Assembly (NCBI GenBank): GCA_963677885.1
Contig: OY782500.1
Span: 3,162,001 to 3,226,000, forward strand
DNA from: UBA1351 sp963677885
GTDB lineage: Bacteria; Bacillota; Clostridia; Lachnospirales; Vallitaleaceae
Reading direction: 5' to 3'
Length of the DNA: 64,000 nucleotides
The position numbers and the translations under genes were made by a program. The notes under the pieces were generated by a model. That model did not search any database. It had not been told where the DNA came from and saw only the letters and a program-made list of their open reading frames with translations. Shown piece after piece: positions 18,145 to 27,161 of the stretch (positions are counted from its first letter, which is position 1; every line of letters starts with the position of its first letter).

Positions 18145-21060
18145 TTGAAAATAATCCGTTGTAAAACCAATCATTTAGAAAATCCCCTAGGTTATGATTT
18201 TAGCGACCTGGTCTTATCCTGGTCAGTAGATGATACTTTATCCAGCGTCCAGGAAGAGGCTAGACTTCTTGTAAGTCTGGATCCTGATGGTAATGAAATT
18301 GTATTTGATTCCGGTATGGATCCTAATCTTGATAACAGAGGGGTTCACATGGATATAGACCTTAGTCCATATACCCGGTATTACTGGACTGTTGAAGTTG
18401 TAGGTAATGAAGACAAGGCTATTTCAGAAGTCAACTGGTTTGAAACCGGTAAAATGAAGGATGAGTGGACTGGTGGCTGGCTGACAACGCCTTGGGGAGA
18501 TCCAAGCATAAGCCCCTATATTAGAAAAAAACTGGAACTTTCAAAAGAGATTGAAAAAGCAAGGGTTTATATGACCGGCTTTGGCCTTTATCATTTGGAA
18601 ATCAACGGTAAAAAAGTAGGTAGTGAACTTTTTGCCCCCTATTGTAATGCTTATGATGCCTGGGTTCAGTATCAGTCCTATGATGTGACGGATTACTTGG
18701 TTCAAGGCCAGAATGTTGTGGGTCTTCTCCTGGGTAACGGATGGGCAAAAGGACCTTTTGGTACCTTTGGTGATATGAATACCCCATATGTCAAAGACTT
18801 TATGGTCCTTGGTGAACTCCACATTACATATAGTGATGGAACTAGTGAGGTCATTGGGACAGATGAAAGCTGGAAGTGTCACAGGAGTCCAATCATCGAA
18901 GATTCTATCTATGATGGTGAGGTTATGGATGGTTCACTTATCATTGAAGACTGGTCAAAACCGTCTCTTAATGATGAAAACTGGGAGCCTATGACCTACA
19001 TTAAACCGCAAGGCATTGGTTCTGTTACTGAAAGATTGTCACCTCCGGTTATTATAAAAGAAACCCTAAAACCTATTGAATTAATCAAAACACCAGCCGG
19101 TGAATGGGTCCTCGATTTTGGTCAGAACATGGTTGGCTGGGTTGCTTTTAATGGTCAGGTGGCACATCAGGGAAAGGTTCTTTTACAGTATGGTGAAGTC
19201 CTTCAGCAGGGTAACTTTTACAGGGACAACCTTCGTGAAGCAAAAGCAAGATTTGAATATATATGGGCAGATCAGGAATCAGCATCAAGGCCTGAAGCTT
19301 CATCTTTAGTTAATGGTGATGAATCCAATGCAATGACTAAGGTGATTCGTCCTAACTTTACTTTTTATGGGTTTAGATATGTAAAACTGGAAGGCTTCCT
19401 AGAGCCTATTAATCTAGATGATTTTATTGGAGAAGTGGTTTATACAGATTTGGAGACTACCGGCCATATTGAGACATCCAATAAATTGGTTAATCAATTA
19501 TTCTCTAATGCTATGTGGAGTCAAAAGGACAATTTCCTTGATGTACCTACGGACTGTCCACAAAGGGATGAACGGATGGGATGGACAGGAGATGCCCAGG
19601 TCTTTAGTGGAACTGCAACCTTCAATATGGATACCTATCCCTTTTATGTGAAGTTCATGAAAGACCTTTATGAGGAGCAAAAATTTGCCGGTGGTATGGT
19701 TGCCTCTACGGTTCCGACTTTTAGTCAGATGAAACATGATGAATCCAGCTTTATTGCCGGAGGAGCCTGTGCATGGTCAGACGCTGCAACGGTTATTCCT
19801 TGGGAAGTTTATCTTCACTCGGGAGATCCTGCTATTCTCAGGAGACAGTATCAGTCAATGAAAGACTGGGTAGACTGGGTAATCAAGAAGGATATAGCCG
19901 GAGGAGACAGAAAACTTTGGATTGGCGGTTTCCAGTTTGGTGACTGGTTAGCACTGGATGGACCTGTTGAAGGCGGTGTCATGGGTGGAACAGACAATGA
20001 TTTCCTGGCATCAGCTTACTATAAGTATTCCTTGGAACTGGTGGCAAAAGCTGCAAAAGTATTAGGCCTTAATGAAGAGCAGGCTTACTACCAAAACCGG
20101 GCCAATGATGTAAAGAAAGCCATTGGCAAAGAGTTTTTCTCAGCCACCGGTAGATCAACCATTCATACACAGACTGCCCATGTAGTGGCGCTCCACTTTG
20201 ATTTGGTGGATGACCAGGTTAAGGGAAGGGTTGCCGGAGATCTGGTTGAATTGATGAAGAAAACGGATATGCACTTAACGACAGGCTTTATTGGTACCCC
20301 TTATTTATGCCGTGCATTGTCGGACCATGGTGCTTCAGATGCTGCCTATGAAGTCTTTTTCCAAGACAATTTCCCAGGCTGGCTTAATGAAATCCGTCTA
20401 GGTGCAACAACTATTTGGGAACGGTGGAATTCCATACTGGAAGACGGATCCATTTCAGGTACCGGTATGAACTCCCTAAACCATTATGCCTATGGTTCTA
20501 TTGTGGAGTGGATGTATCGTCATGTCTGTGGTATTAAGCCTTTGGAAGATAGTCCTGGATTTAAAAAATTCCTGATTCAACCGGAATTAAACGGACATCT
20601 GGATCATGCAAAAGTAGAGCTAATGACACCTATGGGTAAATTGATTAGTAAATGGTCCCTTGAAGAAGAAGGTTACCTTAACATGACTATTGAGATTCCT
20701 TTTAATGCAGAGGCCAGACTTATTCTTGATAAGACAGACCAAGCCATTGATAGGATCTTAAGCGCTGGTCATTATGAGCTTCGATACCCGCTGAAAGAGT
20801 CCATGGAACTGACTTATAATCTGGATTCACCACTCTGGGTCCTTAAGAGAAATCCTCAAACATTGGAAGTCTTAAGGAAATATTTCCCTCATTTTATAGA
20901 GGCCAACTCCAAGGAAATTGGATTTGTACTTCCTTATTCCGTCGGCGAGGTGGTTAAGGGAGATGATGGTTTCCTTAAGGGGATGATGCTTAGAGGTGCT
21001 GATCTTGCTGCTTTTGAAGAGGAGCTTTCTGGTATTGATTTTGTGGTTCCTGAGATTTAA
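18145..21060 (+). CDS. GH78 family alpha-L-rhamnosidase
   Basis: A 971-residue intracellular enzyme that removes terminal alpha-L-rhamnose. It starts with TTG 18145, set by GAGGTGA five to eleven bases upstream. N-terminal beta-sandwich domains occupy about residues 1-435; the (alpha/alpha)6 barrel follows, with the conserved acidic motif DCPQRDERMGWTGDA (about 470-485) and the base-bearing TTIWERWNS near residue 750, then a C-terminal beta domain. It is the last gene of the operon and is followed by a strong terminator. Its presence suggests that the glycan handled by the locus contains rhamnose. No rhamnose catabolic genes (rhaA/B/D) are in the window. Confidence 0.93.
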   Translation: MKIIRCKTNHLENPLGYDFSDLVLSWSVDDTLSSVQEEARLLVSLDPDGNEIVFDSGMDPNLDNRGVHMDIDLSPYTRYYWTVEVVGNEDKAISEVNWFETGKMKDEWTGGWLTTPWGDPSISPYIRKKLELSKEIEKARVYMTGFGLYHLEINGKKVGSELFAPYCNAYDAWVQYQSYDVTDYLVQGQNVVGLLLGNGWAKGPFGTFGDMNTPYVKDFMVLGELHITYSDGTSEVIGTDESWKCHRSPIIEDSIYDGEVMDGSLIIEDWSKPSLNDENWEPMTYIKPQGIGSVTERLSPPVIIKETLKPIELIKTPAGEWVLDFGQNMVGWVAFNGQVAHQGKVLLQYGEVLQQGNFYRDNLREAKARFEYIWADQESASRPEASSLVNGDESNAMTKVIRPNFTFYGFRYVKLEGFLEPINLDDFIGEVVYTDLETTGHIETSNKLVNQLFSNAMWSQKDNFLDVPTDCPQRDERMGWTGDAQVFSGTATFNMDTYPFYVKFMKDLYEEQKFAGGMVASTVPTFSQMKHDESSFIAGGACAWSDAATVIPWEVYLHSGDPAILRRQYQSMKDWVDWVIKKDIAGGDRKLWIGGFQFGDWLALDGPVEGGVMGGTDNDFLASAYYKYSLELVAKAAKVLGLNEEQAYYQNRANDVKKAIGKEFFSATGRSTIHTQTAHVVALHFDLVDDQVKGRVAGDLVELMKKTDMHLTTGFIGTPYLCRALSDHGASDAAYEVFFQDNFPGWLNEIRLGATTIWERWNSILEDGSISGTGMNSLNHYAYGSIVEWMYRHVCGIKPLEDSPGFKKFLIQPELNGHLDHAKVELMTPMGKLISKWSLEEEGYLNMTIEIPFNAEARLILDKTDQAIDRILSAGHYELRYPLKESMELTYNLDSPLWVLKRNPQTLEVLRKYFPHFIEANSKEIGFVLPYSVGEVVKGDDGFLKGMMLRGADLAAFEEELSGIDFVVPEI

Positions 21061-21078
21061 ACCTATATAAAACCATTT

Positions 21079-21120
21079 GCCCTATATAATCTTTCTTTAC
21101 AGGTTGTATAGGGCTTTTTT
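21079..21120 (+). terminator. Intrinsic terminator of the 8358-21060 operon
   Basis: GCCCTATA (21079-21086) pairs with TATAGGGC (21107-21114), extended inward by five weaker pairs, and is followed by six T. It separates the operon from the convergent TetR gene. Confidence 0.88.
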
Positions 21121-21139
21121 GTTACTCAAAATCCAGATC

Positions 21140-21733
21140 TTATTCACAATAAAATCGTTCTGTCATTTTCATCCATACATCAGGGACACATGCCACGATT
21201 ATGTTCGTTATATACTCGGATGATTCTACACATCCCTGATTAATCCATCTTCTGATAATCATTGTTAAGCTACCCTGAAAACCGCTTAGATAATATAGCA
21301 TTTCTTCTTCTGTAGGTCTTTTCTCCATGGACTTTAATTGCGAAAAAACTTTTTGATAATAGCTGGCATAATGATCAATGGGAAACAATTGGTCATTCAT
21401 GACTGCATTTTTGTAGAATTCCTGATGGCGACCAATGAATTCTACAAAAATCCGAATGGAAGCTTTAGAAAAAGGCATAACTCCGGATTCCATGATGTCA
21501 TTCCTTTTATAGCTATCTATTAGCTCTAGTCTCAGCTTTTGGGTAATCCTATCAACAAGGTCAAAGATATCTACAAAATGGGCATAAAATGTAGAACGAT
21601 TGACCTTGGCTAAGCTGCATATCTTTCCAACACTGATTTTTTCCAACTTATCTTTATTGATAAGAGACATCCCTGCTTGTAAAATTTTCTCTTCTGACCG
21701 GACATATTGTTTATTATGTTTTGTATTTGCCAT
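21140..21733 (-). CDS. TetR family transcription regulator
   Basis: A 197-residue regulator. The N-terminal helix-turn-helix reads KILQAGMSLINKDKLEKISVGKIC then AKVNRSTFYAHF (about residues 14-55), where the RSTFYAHF recognition helix is typical of the TetR_C_33/DhaS-like group. The rest is a helical ligand-binding domain. AGGAG precedes the ATG. It is divergent from the oxidoreductase-VOC gene, and a perfect inverted repeat at 21749-21778 lies just upstream of its start. It probably represses itself and the divergent gene; the effector is unknown. Confidence 0.87.
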   Translation of the reverse strand: MANTKHNKQYVRSEEKILQAGMSLINKDKLEKISVGKICSLAKVNRSTFYAHFVDIFDLVDRITQKLRLELIDSYKRNDIMESGVMPFSKASIRIFVEFIGRHQEFYKNAVMNDQLFPIDHYASYYQKVFSQLKSMEKRPTEEEMLYYLSGFQGSLTMIIRRWINQGCVESSEYITNIIVACVPDVWMKMTERFYCE

Positions 21734-21748
21734 AATACTCCTAACTTT

Positions 21749-21778
21749 TCAATCTTCCAACACTTATCGGAAGATTGA
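21749..21778. promoter_or_regulatory. Perfect inverted repeat, candidate TetR-family operator
   Basis: TCAATCTTCC (21749-21758) and GGAAGATTGA (21769-21778) are perfect 10-base arms with a 10-base spacer, so their centres are 20 bases (two helical turns) apart. The repeat lies 16 bases upstream of the tetR start and 78 bases before the divergent oxidoreductase start, a position suited to repress both. Confidence 0.6.
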
Positions 21779-21803
21779 TGGTTGTAATCATAATATAAGC
21801 ATA

Positions 21804-21815
21804 TTATCATGATAA
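21804..21815. promoter_or_regulatory. Second palindrome in the tetR divergent region
   Basis: TTATCATGATAA is a perfect 12-base palindrome 40 bases before the oxidoreductase ATG. It may be part of the promoter region or a separate regulator site. Confidence 0.35.
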
Positions 21816-21855
21816 CATCAAGGTTTATTTAGATGAATAAGGATTGGAGCAAGAT

Positions 21856-24105
21856 ATGATAGGAAAGATTAAATTTGGTATTATCGGCTATGGAGTACAG
21901 GGTAAAACTTACGCTTCCATCCTGACCGGTAAATCTCTACCGGGAATTGGGGTTATACCTAAGCCGGAAAACTGTATGCTAACTTCCGTAAGTGACATTA
22001 ACCCTGACATCTCCAAGGCATTTGAAGACGATTCATCAATCACTACCTACACAGATTGGAAGGTTATGATCGATGCTCAAATATGTGATGCAATAATTGT
22101 CACAGTTCCTCACTTTCTGCATGCTGAAATCACGATTTACGGTTTAGAACATGGTGTCCATGTTTTATGTGAGAAACCGGCTGCGGTCAGGGCTTCAGAT
22201 GTTGAGGCCATGATTGAAGCTGCCAATAGAAACCCGGAACTTGCCTTTGGGCTGATGTTGAATCAACGTACCAACACTATTTACAGTTCTATAAAGGAAC
22301 TTATTGATTCAGGAAAAATTGGGGATATTCGTCGTTCGAACTGGATAATCAATTCATGGTGGCGGCCGGATTCCTATTATCAATCCAGCGAATGGCGGGG
22401 CACATGGTCTGGTGAAGGTGGAGGGCTCCTGGTTAACCAGGCACCACATCAACTTGACCTCTGGACTTGGCTTTGTGGTAAACCTTCCAGTGTTTACGCG
22501 ATTTGTAGGGAGGGTGCCCATCGTGATATAAGTGTAGAAAATGATGTAACATTGGTTACAGAATATGACAAGGGTGCTACAGGAACTTTTATCTCCTGTA
22601 CCCATGATCCTTTAGGTAGTGATCGGCTTGAAATTGACCTTTCAAAAGGGAAAATTATTGTAGAAAACAGTCAAAAGGCATCTATTTATTATTTTGCTGA
22701 GGATGAGAAGACATGGAATGAGTCCATGGACTTTAGACAGTTTATGCAAAAATCCAGAACCAATCCGGAATCACTGTATACAATGGAAACACTGACGTCA
22801 AATACCGGCTTCGGACAAGACTATGTAAGTATATTCACGAATTTTGCCGGTCATATATTAGATGGTAGACCCTTACTTGCTCCCGGGTCTGATGGTTTGG
22901 TACCTGTGCAGTTGGCTAACACAGCTCAATTATCTGGTCACTTGGGTCAATCCTTGAGCTTTCCATGTGATTCGTCGGCCTATAATCAATATCTGGAAGA
23001 ACGTATCCAAAGCGAAAAAAGGATATCCCGGTCAGTACCCATAAAAAATATTGGTCATGTTTCTTTAAATGTAAAAGATATGTCTGCCATGCTTCATTTT
23101 TACTGCCATATACTTGGCATGGAACATCTTTTCACAAGTACTTATTGGGAGTTACTCAAGAGTATGAATACGGAACAAGAAGACACCAGTATAGAACAAA
23201 ATCCAAGATATAAGATGATTGCTGAGAAAGGCTCAGAGCCTTGGGTGGAATATCTGAAGCTGGCTGACCGTCAATACCTTGAGTTGTTCCATAACAATGG
23301 CATGCATAAAGAGGAATCACCAAATCCTAAGGACTATTATGGCTATATGAAACATAATTACGAAGTCGAGGACATACAGGCGATTAAAGTCAGACTGGAA
23401 GCCCATGGCATATCCTTATTGACAGACATCCGTACTTCTGCTGATGGCTCTTTGGAGCTGGCTGTAAAGGATCCGGACGGTAATGAGATCCAGTTTACAG
23501 AGTATTCCAAGGAGGCAAAAGAATTACTGGAGATTGAAGGTCCCTACGATAAAAATCCCAATTCTGAAAAACTTATCCATTACACAACGCAAGTTGCTTA
23601 TCAGATTAAGGACAGCCATAAGATGCGCGAGTTCTATATAAAAGGGCTTGGACTTGAGCCTGTTAGAACCTTAACCTATCATGATCTGGCAAAGACCCTA
23701 CAAGCAAATTCATTAGGTCAAAACAAGGCAATGCTTCAAAAGATTGAAGAGTTGGAAGATAGCCCCTGGATTGACTTCCTGAAAGTCGGACCACACCAAT
23801 ATATAGAGCTGTTTCATACTCCTGGTCAAAAAAAGAAGGCACAGCCAAACCGACAGACCTGCTATGGCTACCAACACCTATGCTTAGAGGTGTCCGATAT
23901 TGACCTTGCCTGGAAGGCTGTCATTGATAATGGTCTGACACCGGATACCCCTATTAAGATTGGTGCCGATGGCTCTATGCAATTTTGGCTTGTAGATCCT
24001 GATGGAAACAGGATAGAGTTGATGGCTTATATGAAAGACTCTAAGCAACTCATTCTCTCTCAAGACCTTCAACAAAAGATATCAATGGCAGGGTATTGTC
24101 GTTAG
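21856..24105 (+). CDS. Gfo/Idh/MocA oxidoreductase fused to two VOC (glyoxalase-like) domains
   Basis: About 749 residues from ATG 21856 (GGAG six bases upstream; an in-frame TTG at 21844 is less likely). Residues about 3-390 are a Gfo/Idh/MocA dehydrogenase: Rossmann GYGVQGKTY, then EKPAA, then WRGTWSGEGGGLLVNQAPHQLD. Two VOC domains follow, about 392-545 (IGHVSLNV ... YLELFHN ... DPDGNEIQFTEY) and about 570-735 (TTQVAYQI ... YIELFHT ... DPDGNRIELMAY). Such proteins oxidise or epimerise sugars or inositols with NAD(P), while VOC domains bind metal and isomerise or cleave small acids. The joint reaction is unknown. Its 3' end overlaps the convergent flavodoxin gene by 56 bases. Confidence 0.85.
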   Translation: MIGKIKFGIIGYGVQGKTYASILTGKSLPGIGVIPKPENCMLTSVSDINPDISKAFEDDSSITTYTDWKVMIDAQICDAIIVTVPHFLHAEITIYGLEHGVHVLCEKPAAVRASDVEAMIEAANRNPELAFGLMLNQRTNTIYSSIKELIDSGKIGDIRRSNWIINSWWRPDSYYQSSEWRGTWSGEGGGLLVNQAPHQLDLWTWLCGKPSSVYAICREGAHRDISVENDVTLVTEYDKGATGTFISCTHDPLGSDRLEIDLSKGKIIVENSQKASIYYFAEDEKTWNESMDFRQFMQKSRTNPESLYTMETLTSNTGFGQDYVSIFTNFAGHILDGRPLLAPGSDGLVPVQLANTAQLSGHLGQSLSFPCDSSAYNQYLEERIQSEKRISRSVPIKNIGHVSLNVKDMSAMLHFYCHILGMEHLFTSTYWELLKSMNTEQEDTSIEQNPRYKMIAEKGSEPWVEYLKLADRQYLELFHNNGMHKEESPNPKDYYGYMKHNYEVEDIQAIKVRLEAHGISLLTDIRTSADGSLELAVKDPDGNEIQFTEYSKEAKELLEIEGPYDKNPNSEKLIHYTTQVAYQIKDSHKMREFYIKGLGLEPVRTLTYHDLAKTLQANSLGQNKAMLQKIEELEDSPWIDFLKVGPHQYIELFHTPGQKKKAQPNRQTCYGYQHLCLEVSDIDLAWKAVIDNGLTPDTPIKIGADGSMQFWLVDPDGNRIELMAYMKDSKQLILSQDLQQKISMAGYCR

Positions 24106-24595
24106 ATACTTCATCATGTTTGTCCTGAAAAAATGCAAGAAAGTCTTTATCTTCCTGTGACAGGGATTTTGGATCTTTATCCGCTTTTTTCTTCATCGAT
24201 TTTGCCAGGCCCTGAAGCATGATTTTAAGGGCGAAGTTGAGTTTTTCAGGATCAAAGCCACCCTGCATGTAGAAAAGAGGGTAATCGATATTGTTTTCAA
24301 CAAGGTTTTTGGCCCTAAGTTCCTGGGTGTTATGGTCGGATAAACCATTGGCTCCCACAGCAAAAAGGATGATATTTTGGGAGTCATCTTGTGGCAGTCT
24401 TTTTATCAGGGATTTAATGCCTGTTATTTTGGAGGCCCGAACGCCACCGCCGAAGATAATGGTATCATAGTCTGTTAAGTTCAGTGTTTTGATTCTGTCA
24501 AGTGGGATGACATCGCAGTGTAAGGATTCAGATAGCATGAGGGCGTATTCTTTGGTGTAACCGGTATTGGACTTGTATATGACGACAGTTTTCAT
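24050..24595 (-). CDS. Flavodoxin-domain protein
   Basis: A 181-residue protein. It starts with the FMN-phosphate loop (VVIYKSNTGYTKEYA, about residues 4-18) and has the second flavodoxin signature DTIIFGGGVRASKI near residue 45. It resembles the flavodoxin_5 group, which includes HemG-like protoporphyrinogen oxidases and many small clostridial flavoproteins. The C-terminal 50 residues are charged and helical. It probably serves as a small electron carrier or FMN-dependent oxidoreductase. The upstream region 24596-24761 is shared with the divergent cysteine hydrolase. Confidence 0.78.
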   Translation of the reverse strand: MKTVVIYKSNTGYTKEYALMLSESLHCDVIPLDRIKTLNLTDYDTIIFGGGVRASKITGIKSLIKRLPQDDSQNIILFAVGANGLSDHNTQELRAKNLVENNIDYPLFYMQGGFDPEKLNFALKIMLQGLAKSMKKKADKDPKSLSQEDKDFLAFFQDKHDEVSNDNTLPLISFVEGLERE

Positions 24596-24695
24596 TGTTT
24601 TCCTGATCCTTTCTTGATTTGTAAGTGTGATTCTTTAAATATCATAGCACAAATATAAGCTTCTTATATTAGAAAGACATTACAAAATATGAATT

Positions 24696-24736
24696 AGACC
24701 TATTCATTTTGGACCTGTTCAGATAGAATATATAAT
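24696..24736 (+). promoter_or_regulatory. Promoter with overlapping direct repeats before the cysteine hydrolase
   Basis: TTGGAC (24709-24714) and TATAAT (24731-24736), 16 bases apart, form a likely promoter. Two direct repeats, AGACCTATTCA (24696-24706) and GGACCTGTTCA (24711-24721), match at 9 of 11 positions, start 15 bases apart and cover the -35. This looks like an AraC-type operator; the AraC gene two places downstream is the natural candidate. Confidence 0.5.
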
Positions 24737-24761
24737 ATAGAAATGAATATGGAGGTAAAAT

Positions 24762-25235
24762 ATGGAAGCCTTAATTATTATTGATATGCAAGAAGGATAT
24801 ATTGGAAACAGACGTGGCGAAAAAGCTTTTGAAAATGTTATTGGACACATTAACTATGTTGCGTCTATTTTCAAAAAAGCTGGTAAGCCGATTATTCTGG
24901 TCAGAGACATTGAAGAAGGTGATACGGAAGAATTTCTCAATGTAGTAGAGCTGAAAGATATAGAATTTGATAGAGAAGTCTTAAAAGTACACAACAACAG
25001 TTTTTGGAAAACAGATCTTGAAGATATACTGAAAGACCTGGAAGTGGATATGACAGTCTTATGCGGCAGCGCCGGAGAGTATTGTATTTCTGCTTCCTAT
25101 TTTGGTGCTCTTGAGAGAGGATTCAAGCCGCTTTTACTTCAAAACGGCATACTTTCTGCAACGGAAACAGGTGGCCATTCACTGGTTGAGACTAAACCAT
25201 TTGTCTCCCATCAAGCCTTAAGTTATTGGCTTTAA
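24762..25235 (+). CDS. Isochorismatase-like cysteine hydrolase
   Basis: A 157-residue cytosolic enzyme of the isochorismatase/nicotinamidase fold. The catalytic Asp is in IIDMQEGY near residue 8, the Cys in GEYCISAS near residue 107, and a Lys lies in the central HNNSFWKTDL region. The family hydrolyses amides or vinyl ethers such as nicotinamide or N-carbamoyl compounds; the motifs do not decide which. GGAGG precedes the ATG. The AraC regulator at 25239 starts four bases after its stop, so the pair is one operon, probably an inducible detoxification or salvage function. Confidence 0.8.
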   Translation: MEALIIIDMQEGYIGNRRGEKAFENVIGHINYVASIFKKAGKPIILVRDIEEGDTEEFLNVVELKDIEFDREVLKVHNNSFWKTDLEDILKDLEVDMTVLCGSAGEYCISASYFGALERGFKPLLLQNGILSATETGGHSLVETKPFVSHQALSYWL

Positions 25236-25238
25236 TCC

Positions 25239-26030
25239 ATGATTATTCAAAGAAAAGCCCCTAAGAATAAGTCATCCTGGTATGATATCCTTTGGTACAT
25301 CCATGAGGAAGACTTAAACGAAGAGAGAAGGTGGGATATTATTCCACCTTCCGGACATATACATATTGTCTACAATCTTAGCGATTCCTATACCTTCCTT
25401 GAAGGCGAAGAGGAATTGAAAGCTCCTGACACTATAATTGCCGGACAGCTGACTCAGGCTGTCCGTGTTCATTATGGACAAAAGGTAAGACAGTTAGGTA
25501 TTGCTATGGATCCCATATATTTTTATGGAATTTATGGTAAGCCTGCCAGTCTCTATACAGGCCTTATGATTGATTGCAGTGACTGGAAGGGTATGTCTGA
25601 CCTTCACAGAGATATATTAAGAATCACTTCCCAGATGGTTGACAGTCCTGAGAAAATGATGGATTTGGTTGAAGAACGTTTGGAACAAATTATATATAAC
25701 TATAATCAAATCGAAATCTACCATTCTATGTATGACTATATTACCGAGAGGAAAGGCTTAATCGATACAAAAGACATGGCTGATGCCTTCAATTATTCGG
25801 TATCTTCCCTGGAGAGGAATTTCAAGAAAATCTTTGGTCTTACTCCAAAAAAATACAGCGATATCATGCGTTTTCGTTTTGCTATGATGGAAGAGGACCC
25901 TCGAATCCTTTTTTATGATCAATCCCACTATATTAAGTATTGCAAAAAATACACAGACACCTTGCCCAGTGATCTTGGTGATACCCTGGCTATTACCCTG
26001 CCCCAAATATTTGATTCCTTAGATGAATAA
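25239..26030 (+). CDS. AraC family transcription regulator
   Basis: A 263-residue regulator. The N-terminal half (about 15-130) resembles the DUF6597/AraC_N-type sensing domain, with PPSGHIHIVYNLSD near residue 33. A helical AraC DNA-binding region (about 160-240) includes DMADAFNYSVSSLERNFKKIFG and the following KKYSDIMRFRFA. It is cotranscribed with the cysteine hydrolase. It may bind the direct repeats at 24696-24721 and control its own operon; that is inference. Confidence 0.82.
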   Translation: MIIQRKAPKNKSSWYDILWYIHEEDLNEERRWDIIPPSGHIHIVYNLSDSYTFLEGEEELKAPDTIIAGQLTQAVRVHYGQKVRQLGIAMDPIYFYGIYGKPASLYTGLMIDCSDWKGMSDLHRDILRITSQMVDSPEKMMDLVEERLEQIIYNYNQIEIYHSMYDYITERKGLIDTKDMADAFNYSVSSLERNFKKIFGLTPKKYSDIMRFRFAMMEEDPRILFYDQSHYIKYCKKYTDTLPSDLGDTLAITLPQIFDSLDE

Positions 26031-26153
26031 TAGACCCACCTTGCTGATTTTTTACAATACTCTTTATGTGGAAGGGTATATGATTAGACCATAATGTATG
26101 AAGAGCTGCAAACTTCAGTTTACTGCTCGTTTATGCAACCTAGGAGGTTAATC

Positions 26154-27023
26154 ATGAAAAAAATTCTTGTAGCCGGAGGTACCGGCTATCTTGGACAATT
26201 TGTTATACGTGAACTGTTCGAACAAGGCTATGAAGTGACGGCTGTGGCCAGATCACCGAAGAAACTGGAACATCTAAGGCCCTATATTCATCATTTAATT
26301 GAGGCTGAACTGACAGATAAGGAAGCCTTAAAGAAAGCCATGGTTGGAATGGACGGCGTTTTTTCTTCAGTAGGTATTACCCGTCAAAAAGACGGTTTGA
26401 CCTATATGGATGTAGATTATGGTTGTAACCGAAATCTGCTGGATGCAGCTCTTAATACAGGAGTAAAGAAGTTCATGTATATCGGAGTCCTTAATGGACC
26501 GCAATTTCGCATGCTTAAGGGGATTGATGCCAAGGAGCGGTTTACAGATGAGCTTATCCAGGCAGCGATTGAGTCTTATGTTATCAGACCCAGCGGCTTT
26601 TTCAGTGATATGACAGAAATTTACCATATGGCTGAAAAAGGCAGAGTTTACATTTTCGGTAAAGGAGATTATAAGGCTAATCCTATTCATGGAAAGGATT
26701 TGGCAGAGTTTTGTATAGAAAAATTGAAGGGTGACGGAGGGGTCTTTCCAGTTGGAGGACCTGAGGTTTTAAGCCAAAATCAGATTGGAGTCCTGGCTTT
26801 TAAAGCCCTTAACAAGAAGACAAAAATCACAAGGATTCCTGAATGGATAGCTCACTTGGCCAAATGGCTGGTGCGTCATCTGACCAAAGAAACTTTTTAT
26901 GGACCTATCGAGTTTTTTCTGACGGTGCTTCTTGTTAGTATGGAGGCTCCGACTTATGGAAGAATAAGCTTAGGCGATTACTATCAGTCCCTGGCAAGAG
27001 GCGACAAGAAACTTGATATGTAG
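26154..27023 (+). CDS. NAD(P)-binding SDR-type oxidoreductase/epimerase-like protein
   Basis: About 289 residues. ATG 26154 is chosen because AGGAGG lies seven bases upstream and the protein then begins with the nucleotide-binding MKKILVAGGTGYLGQFVI. The in-frame ATG at 26094 lacks a ribosome binding site. The protein belongs to the atypical extended SDR group (NmrA/NAD(P)H-binding) and includes GVFSSVGITR and YVIRPSGFFSDM. The C-terminal part carries hydrophobic stretches. Substrate unknown. The 123-base gap upstream shows no convincing promoter. Confidence 0.78.
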   Translation: MKKILVAGGTGYLGQFVIRELFEQGYEVTAVARSPKKLEHLRPYIHHLIEAELTDKEALKKAMVGMDGVFSSVGITRQKDGLTYMDVDYGCNRNLLDAALNTGVKKFMYIGVLNGPQFRMLKGIDAKERFTDELIQAAIESYVIRPSGFFSDMTEIYHMAEKGRVYIFGKGDYKANPIHGKDLAEFCIEKLKGDGGVFPVGGPEVLSQNQIGVLAFKALNKKTKITRIPEWIAHLAKWLVRHLTKETFYGPIEFFLTVLLVSMEAPTYGRISLGDYYQSLARGDKKLDM

Positions 27024-27056
27024 AAGGGCCATATAAATTTAAAACCTTGAATGTAT

Positions 27057-27106
27057 AAGAGCCAAGACGATCACATGCTTGCAGGGATTTGATCATCTTG
27101 GCTCTT
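27057..27106. terminator. Bidirectional hairpin between convergent genes
   Basis: AAGAGCCAAGACGATCA (27057-27073) pairs with TGATCATCTTGGCTCTT (27090-27106). The one non-Watson-Crick position is C-A on the plus transcript but G-U on the minus transcript, so it is better suited to ending the glnA transcript. No long T-run follows on either side. Confidence 0.65.
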
Positions 27107-27161
27107 CTTGAATGTCCTAGGGACTTTCTTGCTTAAGAATGCATTGTACTTGTGTTTGTTA

